Shown here: piece by piece, positions 52,015 to 61,869 of the stretch
How the letters are laid out: each line of letters starts with the position of its first letter
Numbering within the stretch: the first letter of the stretch is position 1
Assembly: GCA_937995825.1 (NCBI GenBank)
Contig: CALKJO010000003.1
Coordinates: 1 to 64,000 of the forward strand
Direction: 5' to 3'
DNA from: an uncultured Anaerolineae bacterium
GTDB lineage: Bacteria; Chloroflexota; Anaerolineae; Aggregatilineales; Phototrophicaceae
Length of the DNA stretch: 64,000 nt
Made by a program: the position numbers and the translations under genes
The notes under the pieces: generated by a model
The model's database searches: none
Seen by the model: the letters and a program-made list of their open reading frames with translations, nothing else
What the model was told of the DNA's origin: nothing

Positions 52015-53409
52015 ATGAGCGTCAATGGAAGATGGCTGTTCGGCATTCTCCTGCTGACGGCGTTTTGCATCTGGGTCAGTTTGCCTGACACAACAGGACT
52101 GCGGATCGACCTAGACAATGACGGAACCGATGACATCGTCCTCAATGTGAGGCTTAGTCAGGGACTCGACATTGTGGGCGGCGTGCGCGTGCTGCTGCAG
52201 TCGGAACTGCCACCGAGCGCATATACCATCGAAGACCTACGTCAAACAGCAAATAATGTCGCTCGGCGAGTAAATGCGCTTGGCGTTACGGAACCGACGG
52301 TGCAGGTGCAGGGAAATAATCGTATTCTGGTTGAGCTTCCCAACGTTGAAGATCCGAATGAAGCCGTTAACACGATCCAACAGACGGCACTGCTCGAATT
52401 CGTCAATTTCAGCGGTCTGGGTGGGCAAGTTGATCAGTTTATCGGTCGGCATATTCTAACGACACAGCAAGCCCTCATCATCAGCCAGCGCGGGGAGGTT
52501 GCTGATGAGATCGTTAGGTTGGTCAACCCATTGACCAATCAACCTTTCCAAACCGTGATCACAGGTGCTGATCTGCAAGCAGCAGCGGCTGAATACAATC
52601 AGCAGTGGATCATTCGTTTTGATCTTAAACCGGAAGCGAGCGCCGCCTTCAGCCAGTACACTGGCGCAAATATCAACCAACCGATGGCAATCGTGTTGGA
52701 TGGAGTCGTTCTGTCTGCGCCATTTATCCGCGCTCAGCTCGACAGCGGCGGCGTCATCGAGGGCGGATTCACTGAGCAGGAAGCGCGGCAGCTGGCGCTT
52801 CAGCTTCGTTCCGGTGCGCTGCCCATTCCGCTGCGTGTAGAAGCCACCGAAACTGTCGGCGCAACCCTAGGACAAGAGTCAATCAATCTCAGCATCCGCG
52901 CCGGCGTCATTGGCGTGCTGATGGTGCTGCTGTTCATGCTTATTTACTACCGTGTCCCTGGGCTGGCGGCAAATCTAGCGCTGATCCTGTTTATCCTGAT
53001 CAACTTCTCGATGTTCAAGCTGATTCCTGTAACGCTGACGCTGCCTGCCATCACCGGTTTTCTAATCTCGATTGGAACCGCCGTTGATGGAAACATCCTG
53101 ATTTTTGAACGCATCAAGGAAGAAATTCGCGCGGGAAAGCGACTTGATAACGCGATCGAAGCGGGGTTCTTTCGCGCCTGGCACTCGATTCGCGACTCGA
53201 ACACCTCCACGATCATCATCTGTGCCATTCTGTTCTTTTTCGGTCAGACACCGGGAGCAAGTATTGTCGCCGGGTTCGCTGTGACGCTCGCAATCGGGCT
53301 GATCATCAACCTGTTCACAGCAGTCGTCGTGACACGCACTTTTCTGAGGGTCTTGGTCACCCTACTGCGGCAGCCCATCGAGCGCCGCGCCTGGTTGGTG
53401 GGAGCATGA
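52015..53409 (+). CDS. secD: protein translocase subunit SecD
   Basis: 464 residues from ATG 52015; upstream in-frame codons overlap yajC. First helix (WLFGILLLTAFCIWVSLP), an external region with GLDIVGGVRVLLQ and RRVNALGVTEPTVQVQGNNR, and five C-terminal helices with SINLSIRAGVIGVLMVLLFM and GTAVDGNILIFERIKEE. It couples the proton gradient to late steps of protein export with SecF. An unusual acidic segment DLDNDGTDD (residues 32-40) precedes GLDI, like the DGDG loops in the DppB-like permeases. Confidence 0.96.
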   Translation: MSVNGRWLFGILLLTAFCIWVSLPDTTGLRIDLDNDGTDDIVLNVRLSQGLDIVGGVRVLLQSELPPSAYTIEDLRQTANNVARRVNALGVTEPTVQVQGNNRILVELPNVEDPNEAVNTIQQTALLEFVNFSGLGGQVDQFIGRHILTTQQALIISQRGEVADEIVRLVNPLTNQPFQTVITGADLQAAAAEYNQQWIIRFDLKPEASAAFSQYTGANINQPMAIVLDGVVLSAPFIRAQLDSGGVIEGGFTEQEARQLALQLRSGALPIPLRVEATETVGATLGQESINLSIRAGVIGVLMVLLFMLIYYRVPGLAANLALILFILINFSMFKLIPVTLTLPAITGFLISIGTAVDGNILIFERIKEEIRAGKRLDNAIEAGFFRAWHSIRDSNTSTIIICAILFFFGQTPGASIVAGFAVTLAIGLIINLFTAVVVTRTFLRVLVTLLRQPIERRAWLVGA

Positions 53410-53412
53410 CGT

Positions 53413-54366
53413 ATGTTTAGCCTGATTCAAAAACGCCGCTGGTTCTATCTATTCTCATCAGCGCTGATCATTCCCGGCGTGATCATTATGCTGTACTCGC
53501 TCGTCACAGCCGGGTCACTTTTCCGCCTCGGCAATGAATTCATTGGGGGCAGCATCTACGAGCTGCGCTTTCTGGAAGATGGCGCGACGGAAGCCAATAT
53601 CCGGCAGGTGTTCCAGGTAAATGGCAGCGATGATGTGACAATTCAACGATTGGGCAGTCCAGAAGCAAACCGCTGGTCGGTGCGTGCATCGTTCCAGGAA
53701 ACCAGCACGAGCCAGCAGATTATTGAGAGCCTGAATGCGCTTGCTCCGCTTGATCGTGAGTCGCTGCGTATCGAACAGGTCTCGCCAACAGTGGGGCAGG
53801 AAGTCACACAGTCCGCCATTCTCGCTGTACTGGTCGCTGCAGCCGTGGTGACTGGGTTTATTGTGATCGCCTTTCGGCAGGTTCCGAATGCAGTTCAGTA
53901 TGGACTGTGCGCCATCGCCGCGATGGTGCATGATGTTCTGGTAGTATGCGGGTTTGTATCGCTGATGGGTCTGCTGCTCGGTTGGGAAGTCGATGCACTG
54001 TTCCTGACTGCGTTATTAACCGTCGTAGGTTTTTCCATCCAGGACACCATTGTGCTGTTCGACCGTATCCGTGAAAACATCCCCAAATACCTCGGCGAAC
54101 CTTATGAGACGATCATCAACCGCAGCATTTTGGAGACCATCCATCGCTCCTTGGCGACGCAGCTCAATGCATTTTTCATCATGATCGCCATCCTTCTGTT
54201 TGGCGGAGACTCTATTAAACAATTTATCGCTACCCTGTTCGTTGGACTGCTTACCGGCACATATTCCTCCATCTTCATCGCTGTGCCGCTCTTGGTTTCC
54301 ATCCAGAAGGGCGAAATCCCGTTCATCAATCGGCGCACAGCACTGGCAGAAAGTCCAGCAAGCTGA
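53413..54366 (+). CDS. secF: protein translocase subunit SecF
   Basis: 317 residues, six predicted helices. Seen: the first periplasmic part FIGGSIYELRFLEDGATEAN, SPTVGQEVTQSAILAVLVAA, and the family motif TVVGFSIQDTIVLFDRIREN. It forms a heterodimer with SecD. It is three bases after secD and overlaps the next gene (TGATG). Confidence 0.96.
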   Translation: MFSLIQKRRWFYLFSSALIIPGVIIMLYSLVTAGSLFRLGNEFIGGSIYELRFLEDGATEANIRQVFQVNGSDDVTIQRLGSPEANRWSVRASFQETSTSQQIIESLNALAPLDRESLRIEQVSPTVGQEVTQSAILAVLVAAAVVTGFIVIAFRQVPNAVQYGLCAIAAMVHDVLVVCGFVSLMGLLLGWEVDALFLTALLTVVGFSIQDTIVLFDRIRENIPKYLGEPYETIINRSILETIHRSLATQLNAFFIMIAILLFGGDSIKQFIATLFVGLLTGTYSSIFIAVPLLVSIQKGEIPFINRRTALAESPAS

Positions 54367-55313
54367 TGCGCGCGCTCGTTTTTGACGGAACGCTGCGCCT
54401 CGAACGCAGCTATCCAACACCTGAAGCATCCGCCGGAGAAGCGCTGCTCAAAATCCGAAGAGCAGGAATCTGCAACACCGATCTGGAACTGATCGCCGGC
54501 TATCTGGATTTCAGCGGTGTGCTTGGACATGAATTCGTCGCTGAAGTCGTCTCTGGCGACCCAAGCTGGATAGGAGCGCGTGTGGTGGGTGAGATCAACG
54601 TTGCTGATGGCACATGTGACTTTTGCCAAAAGGGTATACCGAGCCACTGCCGAAATCGAACAGTGGTCGGGATTGCAGGGCATCAGGGCGCGTTTTCAGA
54701 CTACATGGCGTTGAACATAGCAAACCTGCATCGCGTTCCCGACCGCGTGACCGACGATCAAGCCGTCTTTGTAGAGCCGCTGGCGGCGGCATTTCAAATC
54801 CTGGAGGCACAGCATATCTCACCGCGCAACCGTGTGATCGTCGTTGGAATGGGGAAGCTTGGCATGTTATGCGCCCAGGTAATCCGGCTGACCGGCGCAG
54901 AAGTGATCGGCGTTGTCCGCAGAGAAAAGCAGGCGCGTCTGTTAAATCAGTGGCATATCCAAGCGGAAGCCAAAACTGAACTATCATTCGCTCAGGCGGA
55001 TGTGGTCGTAGACTGCACCGGGACGCAGGAGGGTTTCGCTGATGCGCTTGATCTGGTCAAGCCGCGCGGGACGATTGTCCTCAAAAGCACTTATAAAGGG
55101 CTGCCGCAAGCGAATCTATCACGTGTTGCAGTGGGCGAGATTCGCGTGATCGGCAGCCGCTGCGGTCCCTTTGACGCAGCTCTGCGAGCGCTAGAAGCTG
55201 GATTAGTAGATGTTGACTCGCTGGTTGAGGCGCGCTATCCGTTTGACCAAATCGTGCAGGCGGTTCAACATGCAGCACAGCAGGGATGTCTTAAAGTATT
55301 AGTCGATATCTAA
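54366..55313 (+). CDS. zinc-dependent alcohol dehydrogenase-like (MDR family)
   Basis: 315 residues. GroES-like N-terminal domain with zinc ligands RRAGICNTDLEL, LGHEFVAEV and the structural-zinc region GTCDFCQKGIPSHCRN, which has three Cys instead of four. The Rossmann part contains VIVVGMGKLGMLCAQVIRL, typical of threonine or polyol dehydrogenases. The substrate is unknown. It is translationally coupled to secF (TGATG), an unusual partner, and its stop codon overlaps that of the convergent kinase. Confidence 0.87.
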   Translation: MRALVFDGTLRLERSYPTPEASAGEALLKIRRAGICNTDLELIAGYLDFSGVLGHEFVAEVVSGDPSWIGARVVGEINVADGTCDFCQKGIPSHCRNRTVVGIAGHQGAFSDYMALNIANLHRVPDRVTDDQAVFVEPLAAAFQILEAQHISPRNRVIVVGMGKLGMLCAQVIRLTGAEVIGVVRREKQARLLNQWHIQAEAKTELSFAQADVVVDCTGTQEGFADALDLVKPRGTIVLKSTYKGLPQANLSRVAVGEIRVIGSRCGPFDAALRALEAGLVDVDSLVEARYPFDQIVQAVQHAAQQGCLKVLVDI

Positions 55314-56551
55314 GCTAACGGGAGTGTAATAAAGAATGTCGATCCCTGTCCTTCTGCGCTTTCCAGCCAGATCAAGCCTTTATGGCTTTCAATAATACGC
55401 TTAGCGATCAACAGCCCCAGTCCTGTGCCGGTTGTATGATTGGCGGTGCTAGCGACACGGAAGAATTTCTCAAACAGATGGGCTTGGTTCTCTTTAGAAA
55501 TGCCGAACCCCGTATCGGACACCGCAATTTCAACAAATGGCTCATCGTGACGAAGGCTACGATAGGCATTGACCACAATTTCGCCGTGATCGCGGTTGTA
55601 TTTGATAGCATTAGTTAGCAGATTAAGCAAGACCTGTTTAATCTTTCCGCGATCTCCTTCAACCTCAAACTGTTCATCGCTGATCGTAATTGTAATTTTA
55701 ATCCCGCGCGCTTCAGCCTGATGAGTCACAATGTCAATGCACTCTCTCACCAGAATCGTGAGATCAAACTGCGAGACTTCCAGCCTAGTACGACCAGACT
55801 CCAAGCGCGCCAGATCGAGAAAGTCGCTTGTCAGCCGGATCAGACGTTCGGTTTCTCCCTGCATGGTTGAGACGATATCGTTGATCTTTTCGCGCGGCAG
55901 ATCGGAGCGCAGAAGCAGCACTGTGCTGGTTTTGAGCGCCATCAATGGCGTCCTCAGCTCATGCACCATCTCTGCCATAAAGTCGCTTTGTTGAAACAGG
56001 CGCGCGTTCTCAATCGCAATGGCTGCTTGTACGGCAAGCGTCGCGAGAATCTTCACATCCCCGTCATCGTAGCGCTCACCGCCGCGCTTATTCAGCGCCT
56101 CAAGCGCACCGATTACCTTGTTGTGCGTGCGCATTGGGACAGCAAGGATATTGCGGGTGGTAAAGTTAATCTGTTCATCGACATTGCGGAAAAAACTAGG
56201 TTCTTTAGACACGTCATGAATCACACGTGCTTCGCCATGCGTGACCACCCAACCCGCAATGCTGCTATCCATAGGGACAACTATCGAGTCGACGTAACCA
56301 GAGTCGATATTGGGCGCCATTTCGAAGCGGAGTTCGCCTGTACTCGGGTCTAGCAGGAGGATAGAAGCAGTTTCGCTATCGGTCAGTTCCATTGCCGCCG
56401 AAACAATCCGGCGCAGCAGCGAAACATGATCGAGCGTTGAAGCCAACTGCTGACTGATCTCGATGATCCGCTCATACCGCGCTAGCAGCTGCCGACCGGG
56501 GTCACTTAGCTGAATGCCCGAAGATGGAGATGTCCGATTTGAAGTCATCAC
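55310..56551 (-). CDS. GAF-domain sensor histidine kinase
   Basis: 413 residues, no membrane helix. A coiled stretch (LARYERIIEISQQLASTLDH) precedes a GAF domain (residues about 45-185). The kinase core has the H-box FMAEMVHELRTPLMALKTS, N-box LLNLLTNAIKYNRDHG, DTGFGISKEN and TGTGLGLLIAKRI. It is cytoplasmic, so it senses an internal ligand or partner. The REC-ParA gene ends 15 bases upstream in the same operon, so the two probably act together. Confidence 0.92.
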   Translation of the reverse strand: MMTSNRTSPSSGIQLSDPGRQLLARYERIIEISQQLASTLDHVSLLRRIVSAAMELTDSETASILLLDPSTGELRFEMAPNIDSGYVDSIVVPMDSSIAGWVVTHGEARVIHDVSKEPSFFRNVDEQINFTTRNILAVPMRTHNKVIGALEALNKRGGERYDDGDVKILATLAVQAAIAIENARLFQQSDFMAEMVHELRTPLMALKTSTVLLLRSDLPREKINDIVSTMQGETERLIRLTSDFLDLARLESGRTRLEVSQFDLTILVRECIDIVTHQAEARGIKITITISDEQFEVEGDRGKIKQVLLNLLTNAIKYNRDHGEIVVNAYRSLRHDEPFVEIAVSDTGFGISKENQAHLFEKFFRVASTANHTTGTGLGLLIAKRIIESHKGLIWLESAEGQGSTFFITLPLA

Positions 56552-56566
56552 TCCCCCGGAAAAATC

Positions 56567-57727
56567 TCACGGCATTTCAACTGCTGTCACAGTGTGGGCG
56601 CGGACATGCAGTTCTTCTGACAGCTTGATCAATTGGCTGGAGGCGATAGCGGTTGGCTGATAAAGCACAATCGGCATGTTGACATGGAGCGCCTGCGATA
56701 CCAATTCTGAAGCCAGCGAGATCGTAGCGCGAATCTCGCGCCCTAGGATTTGTTCCACTTCCTGCCACGAGGGAAGCGAGCTGCTGGCGGCGCGATTCAC
56801 CACGACGACCTGCGCCCTTGCATTATCTGGTCTCAGCGAGTCAATCTCATTGAGAATTTCCCTTGCCATGCTTAACGTAAGAGGGAGGGGATCGACAACG
56901 ACAACAAGTCGGTCCAACTCTTTCTGAAGCTGTATGATAAGCGGTGTCAGCCCTGCGCCAATGTCAAACACGGCGGGACGCCCCATCGTTCTCAGCGCAC
57001 GCACTAATGCGATGATAGACTCTATCGGTGGCGAAAAATAGGCTTCCTTAGCCCGTGCCGAGGACAAGAGCGCGCGCAGACCTGATTGATGTACCACAAG
57101 TTCAGGCTCAATCGTGCGCGGTCGGATTTCTTCAATGGGTTTGGACAGCACATTCACCATGCCCTGAGTGCGTGCCGCTCCCATTGCCAATGACAGACTG
57201 CCCTGTCCGAACCGAAAGTCAGCAATGATCGGATTGTCCCCGGCGAGCATTCGTGCAGCGGCAATGTTGAGTGCAATCGTGCTTGTGCCAACACCACCTT
57301 TCACCCCCATCACGCCGATGGTGGCTCCCTTGGCAATTGCTTGAGGGCGCTGCGCAACACTGCGTGAAAGGATAGCGCGAATGCGGGATGCCAGCTCAGC
57401 AGGATGTGTGGGCTTAGTCAGGTAATCATCTGCCCCCGCCTCAAATCCAGCTACCTTATCATCGATCAGGGTCTTAGCAGTGAACATGATGATCGGAATA
57501 GCGCGAGTTTCCGGGTGTTTACGCAAACTGCGGCACACTTCGTACCCGTTCATATCCGGCATCATCACATCAAGAATGATCAGATCAGGGTGTTCAGATG
57601 CAGCTTTGGTTAAAGCCTGCGAGCCAACGCTGGCAGCAATCACTTCATAGCCATTTCGCTGCAGCATCAAGCCGATCAGTTTCAGACTATCGATATCGTC
57701 GTCAACGACCAGGATTTTCTCAGGCAT
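56567..57727 (-). CDS. response regulator fused to CpaE/ParA-like ATPase
   Basis: 386 residues. N-terminal receiver domain (residues 4-120) with VDDDIDS, phospho-Asp in LIILDVMMPDMNG and Lys in DYLTKPTHP. C-terminal MinD/ParA-like ATPase with a deviant Walker A (MGVKGGVGTSTIALN) and Walker A' region IIADFRFGQGSLSLA. CpaE-like proteins help place pilus secretion machines at a site in the cell. The kinase 15 bases downstream is the likely partner. No pilus genes are in the window, so the target is unknown. Confidence 0.88.
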   Translation of the reverse strand: MPEKILVVDDDIDSLKLIGLMLQRNGYEVIAASVGSQALTKAASEHPDLIILDVMMPDMNGYEVCRSLRKHPETRAIPIIMFTAKTLIDDKVAGFEAGADDYLTKPTHPAELASRIRAILSRSVAQRPQAIAKGATIGVMGVKGGVGTSTIALNIAAARMLAGDNPIIADFRFGQGSLSLAMGAARTQGMVNVLSKPIEEIRPRTIEPELVVHQSGLRALLSSARAKEAYFSPPIESIIALVRALRTMGRPAVFDIGAGLTPLIIQLQKELDRLVVVVDPLPLTLSMAREILNEIDSLRPDNARAQVVVVNRAASSSLPSWQEVEQILGREIRATISLASELVSQALHVNMPIVLYQPTAIASSQLIKLSEELHVRAHTVTAVEMP

Positions 57728-57929
57728 TTCAAAGCCGCCATTGACCAGTATTTGAAGGTAAACTCTTGCAGTCTAACATGAACAGTGCCGGCGCGCAAGT
57801 AACCCCAAGTCGTCATGCGGAGCCACCGTATCTTGATGCGATGCCCGGTGCAATGGTGCTGTAATAAAATACAGAGCTATAATCATAAGTAAATTGGATC
57901 GACTAGATCGGCTCATACTGGATTCAAGT

Positions 57930-58976
57930 ATGTTCTCGGCATCGTTCAGTCATCAGCTTGTGCGCTCACTGATTATGAGTTCACCTGACCCCATCATCGT
58001 GTTTGATGCAGATTGGCAGATCCTCGCGCTGAATAATGCCGCTGAAACGACCTTAAGCTGTTCCGCCGATGCTGTCGTGGGTCACGTGTACACTGACGCA
58101 GCTCCACACACAGAAATTGCAGCAATTCTGAGCGCCTGCCATTCAGGGACATCATGGCGCACGAACGATAAGGTCTATCAGCCTCAGCTTTATAATGTTG
58201 GGGAAGAATCGCTTATTGGTTGGGTGGCAGTTTTACGCGATATCACACAAATCGACAAACTCAACCGCAGCCAGAATGAGTTCATTCGTCTAGTGTCGCA
58301 TGATCTGCGTTCACCACTGACTTCGATACGGGGCTTTGCGAGTATGCTCAGCGCTGCGGGCGCTCTCAATGAAAAACAGACCCAATTTGTCGAGAAAGTG
58401 CTTTCGGGCATCGCGCAGATGACCGCGCTGATCGAGAATATTCAAGACGCCGGACGATTCGATCCGGAAACCGGCTTTTATGAGATGAAGAGAACACCTT
58501 GTGATGTCGGCATGTTGGTGCGGCGGATCATCGCCGATCACCTCGTCCCTGCAGAAAAGCAGGAGTTGACGCTAACTGTCAATCTAGTTGAACCCTTACC
58601 GATCATCAACGCAGACAACCTTATGCTCGAACGCGCCATCACCAATCTCATCGACAATGCAATCAAGTTCACACCGAATGGCGGCTTGATCACGGTGCAT
58701 GTCATGGTACAAGGCGGCGCGCTGGTCATCGGTGTGGAGGATACAGGTCTGGGGATTGACGCAGAGGATCAAAAGCTGCTGTTTCAACGCCATGTACGCC
58801 TAGTCCGCAAGGAACATCAGCGCAAAGCCAAAGGAAGTGGACTAGGATTATTCATCGTTCGCAGTGTTGCGCAGCGCCATCAGGGAGAGGCTTGGGTGGT
58901 CAGCGAGTCTGGAAAGGGCAGCACCTTTTATTTCAGTATTCCCCTTTCCAATGCCAACTTGATCGCGCAGCGATGA
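57930..58976 (+). CDS. PAS-domain sensor histidine kinase
   Basis: 348 residues from ATG 57930; a TTG at 57894 is possible but is only ten bases after a TATAAT box at 57878-57883. A PAS domain (MSSPDPIIVFDADWQILALN, residues about 15-120) is followed by the kinase core: H-box FIRLVSHDLRSPLTSIRGF, N-box AITNLIDNAIKFTPNGG, DTGLGIDAEDQ and GSGLGLFIVRSV. No membrane helix. It lies in front of mutL with eight bases between, so they may share a transcript. Confidence 0.88.
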   Translation: MFSASFSHQLVRSLIMSSPDPIIVFDADWQILALNNAAETTLSCSADAVVGHVYTDAAPHTEIAAILSACHSGTSWRTNDKVYQPQLYNVGEESLIGWVAVLRDITQIDKLNRSQNEFIRLVSHDLRSPLTSIRGFASMLSAAGALNEKQTQFVEKVLSGIAQMTALIENIQDAGRFDPETGFYEMKRTPCDVGMLVRRIIADHLVPAEKQELTLTVNLVEPLPIINADNLMLERAITNLIDNAIKFTPNGGLITVHVMVQGGALVIGVEDTGLGIDAEDQKLLFQRHVRLVRKEHQRKAKGSGLGLFIVRSVAQRHQGEAWVVSESGKGSTFYFSIPLSNANLIAQR

Positions 58977-58983
58977 CAATCCG

Positions 58984-60753
58984 ATGACCATTCGAATTCT
59001 TAACGATCAAGTGGTTGCGCAGATCGCCGCTGGCGAAGTGGTTGAGCGTCCAGCATCGGTCGTAAAAGAACTAATCGAAAACGCGCTTGATGCAGAAGCC
59101 ACCAGCATCATCGTTCAAACCAAAGGCGATGGCAGCTCGCACATCCAGATCACAGACAATGGATCAGGCATCAAGTCAAACGAGGTTGAGCTGGCATTTG
59201 CGCGCCATGCGACCAGCAAATTAGAAACTGCCGACGATCTTTTCCAGATACGAACGCTGGGCTTTCGCGGTGAAGCGCTTGCAAGCATCGCATCAGTCAG
59301 CCACACTACCATCAGCACTCGGCATCGCAGCGATGAAACCGGCACGCTGCTGCGGCTTGAAGGCGGCGTGATTGTTCAGCGGCGCAGCATTGGCATTCCG
59401 ACTGGAACAACGCTGACTGTGGAGAATTTGTTCTACAACACTCCTGCCCGACTGAAATTCATGAAGAAAGCACTCACGGAAAAACGCCAGATCGCCGCCG
59501 TTGTCGCACGGTATGCGATGGCTTATCCGCATGTCAGATTCCTGCTTGAACAGGACGGACGTGAGTCGTTTCGAACAACGGGCAGCGGTGAACTCATCGA
59601 TGTGATCTTTGTAGCGCTCGGTCTCGATCAGATACGCCACATGCTCCCAGTCGATGATCACAACGAAGACATTTCCGTCAGAGGTTATACATCTTCGCCC
59701 AGCCTCAACCGCAGCGACCGAAGCCGAATCACCCTTTTCGTAAACGGAAGATGGATTCAGGATACCAGCCTGACCCATGCTGTGGTGCAAGCTTATCACA
59801 CGCTGCTGATGACCGGTCGCTATCCGGTCTCAGTTCTGATGATCGAAATGCCGCCCGATCAAGTCGATGTCAATGTTCATCCAACTAAAGCAGAGGTTCG
59901 CTTTCGCGATCAGGATCGGGTCTTTTCGGCAGTTCAGCGCGCTGTCAGGCGGGCAGTCATCGATCACGCACACACACCCTCACTGCGGCTGTTTCAACGT
60001 TCTCGACCACAGCGCTCGCTGTGGGAAATTGAGGGACGCATCGCTGAAACCCAGATTGACATGCCATTGGGACTTGCAGACCCAGGACAATATCCGCAGC
60101 ATCGCATTGAAACGACGGACACTGATCCAACGGCGATCCCTTTCGGTCTCGGCGCGCCGGATCGACCACGAACGCTGCCGATTTTGCGGGTGGTAGGGCA
60201 GGTTGCAGCCACTTATATCGTCGCGGAAGGTCCTGCCGGGCTTTATCTGATCGATCAGCACGCCGCTCATGAACGCATCCTCTACGAGCAGTTCCTTGAA
60301 GACCATGACCGTAAGGGACTGAGCGCGCAGTATACGCTGGCGGCGCAAACAGTGCAGGTCTCTGCCGAAGAGGAGCGCCTGCTGGAGGAGCATCTCGACA
60401 TCCTAGCTGACATTGGGCTGATCATCGAAGCGTTTGGACGCGGCGTGTTTGTCGTGCGCAGCGTGCCAGCCATGTTAGCGGATACCGACATTATAGAGAC
60501 GCTCGCTTTGATCGTCGACGATCTGGAGACGGGCAGACAACCAGGACGCGAAGCCACTGAAGCGATCATCATTCGGCGCGTTTGCAAGCAAGCAGCAATT
60601 AAAGCGGGTCAAATTCTCAGTTTTGACCAGATGCAGGCTTTGATCCGACAGTTGGAACGCTGTAAGTCACCTCTGACATGCCCACATGGTCGCCCGACTC
60701 TGATTCATCTTAGCGCGGATCAGTTGGCGCGAGAGTTCGGCAGAATCTCCTAA
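58984..60753 (+). CDS. mutL: DNA mismatch repair protein MutL
   Basis: 589 residues. GHKL ATPase: IAAGEVVERPASVVKELIEN, ITDNGSGI, and TLGFRGEALASIASV. The transducer has NVHPTKAEVRF. The C-terminal domain contains the endonuclease motif DQHAAHERILYE, CKQAAIKAG and CPHGRPT, so this MutL nicks DNA itself, as expected in bacteria without MutH. It links MutS to strand removal. Neighbouring mutS is not in the window. Confidence 0.96.
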   Translation: MTIRILNDQVVAQIAAGEVVERPASVVKELIENALDAEATSIIVQTKGDGSSHIQITDNGSGIKSNEVELAFARHATSKLETADDLFQIRTLGFRGEALASIASVSHTTISTRHRSDETGTLLRLEGGVIVQRRSIGIPTGTTLTVENLFYNTPARLKFMKKALTEKRQIAAVVARYAMAYPHVRFLLEQDGRESFRTTGSGELIDVIFVALGLDQIRHMLPVDDHNEDISVRGYTSSPSLNRSDRSRITLFVNGRWIQDTSLTHAVVQAYHTLLMTGRYPVSVLMIEMPPDQVDVNVHPTKAEVRFRDQDRVFSAVQRAVRRAVIDHAHTPSLRLFQRSRPQRSLWEIEGRIAETQIDMPLGLADPGQYPQHRIETTDTDPTAIPFGLGAPDRPRTLPILRVVGQVAATYIVAEGPAGLYLIDQHAAHERILYEQFLEDHDRKGLSAQYTLAAQTVQVSAEEERLLEEHLDILADIGLIIEAFGRGVFVVRSVPAMLADTDIIETLALIVDDLETGRQPGREATEAIIIRRVCKQAAIKAGQILSFDQMQALIRQLERCKSPLTCPHGRPTLIHLSADQLAREFGRIS

Positions 60754-60759
60754 CGCGCA

Positions 60760-61869
60760 TTACCGACCGCGCCATTGAAATGAGCGCCACTGTGCCTCAC
60801 CACCGATAAACTGGTAATCGCCAACGCTGTTTGGCTCAGCAATTGACACTCGCCAGCGCATCTGATGAAGGGTTTCGTCGGGCGGAACTAAGTTCGCTGG
60901 CAGCGGATACGATGTTGAGCGAGTTACATCGATAAAACTTGCGCCTGTTGTCCGATCTTCGATCTGTATTAAATACACTTGATCGCCTTGCAGCACGCCG
61001 GCGCTGACCCACTGCAGTTGAAATGTTCCTCCCGTTAGCGTAACACCATTCGGTGGAAAGACCAAAATCGGTGGAGCAAACGTCGGTGTTGGAAGCGGAG
61101 TCTCGTTCCCTGAAAAGGTGGGAGAGAGTGTCGGCGTTGGTGTCGGCGCTGGGACATTGACCGTCTGCCCGACGATCAGCGGGACATTGCAGTCTGGTCC
61201 GCCGCTGGGATTGCTGAAATCGCAGTTCAGAAACACAAGCTGGGGATTGAGACGACGCAGCACGGAAAGCGTTGTATTATTCTGCTCGGCGATCCCCAAG
61301 ATCGTGTTGCCTTCGCGCACCACTACTTCTATAACCTGTATCTCACCTTCAAGCTGAGCCGTCTGCAACGAGGGCGGACGAGCGGCAATCGTGAGTTCAT
61401 AGCCAATAGGCGTAGGCGGAATAGTCGGGCGAGGGATTAGAATGGTTGAACCAGGGGGCGGAAGCCGATCCACACTGGCGATATTGGGGTTCAGGCGCAG
61501 AATTTCATTGACGACATCGAAATTACGATAATTCCACGGCGGAAGCTGGATGATGAAATACAGCGTGTCATTTGGCTGGATCACATATTCATAAGGTCCG
61601 GGTGTCTCCGTCGGTGTAGGCGCTTCGGTCGCTGTTCCTGGAAGAAGGGTATCCGTCGGCTCAGCCAGGCGCGGCTGACGAGATGGCGATGGGCTGGGAG
61701 ATGGCAAAACCACGGCGGAAGTCGGCGTATCTTCTAGAGAGAATGTCATGGTGAGCTGGACAGGTTCGCTCTGCACTGTTGGGTTAGGCGGCGTAAAAGT
61801 CAGGTCACAAGCAGAGAGCAGCCCCCCCAAAAGAACCATACTCAATGTCACAAATGGGGACATCTTCAT
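60760..61869 (-). CDS. LysM-repeat lipoprotein
   Basis: 369 residues. Lipobox LLSAC at residues 17-21, so it is probably lipid-anchored on the outer face of the membrane. After a Ser/Pro-rich linker come LysM 1 (YEYVIQPNDTLYFIIQ) and LysM 2 (VVVREGNTILGIAEQNNTT), with conserved paired Cys in the second. The C-terminal ~110 residues are a beta-domain (PPNGVTLTGGTFQLQWVSAG). The arrangement is that of the gene just upstream, whose stop overlaps this start (ATGA), so the two arose by duplication. Confidence 0.85.
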   Translation of the reverse strand: MKMSPFVTLSMVLLGGLLSACDLTFTPPNPTVQSEPVQLTMTFSLEDTPTSAVVLPSPSPSPSRQPRLAEPTDTLLPGTATEAPTPTETPGPYEYVIQPNDTLYFIIQLPPWNYRNFDVVNEILRLNPNIASVDRLPPPGSTILIPRPTIPPTPIGYELTIAARPPSLQTAQLEGEIQVIEVVVREGNTILGIAEQNNTTLSVLRRLNPQLVFLNCDFSNPSGGPDCNVPLIVGQTVNVPAPTPTPTLSPTFSGNETPLPTPTFAPPILVFPPNGVTLTGGTFQLQWVSAGVLQGDQVYLIQIEDRTTGASFIDVTRSTSYPLPANLVPPDETLHQMRWRVSIAEPNSVGDYQFIGGEAQWRSFQWRGR

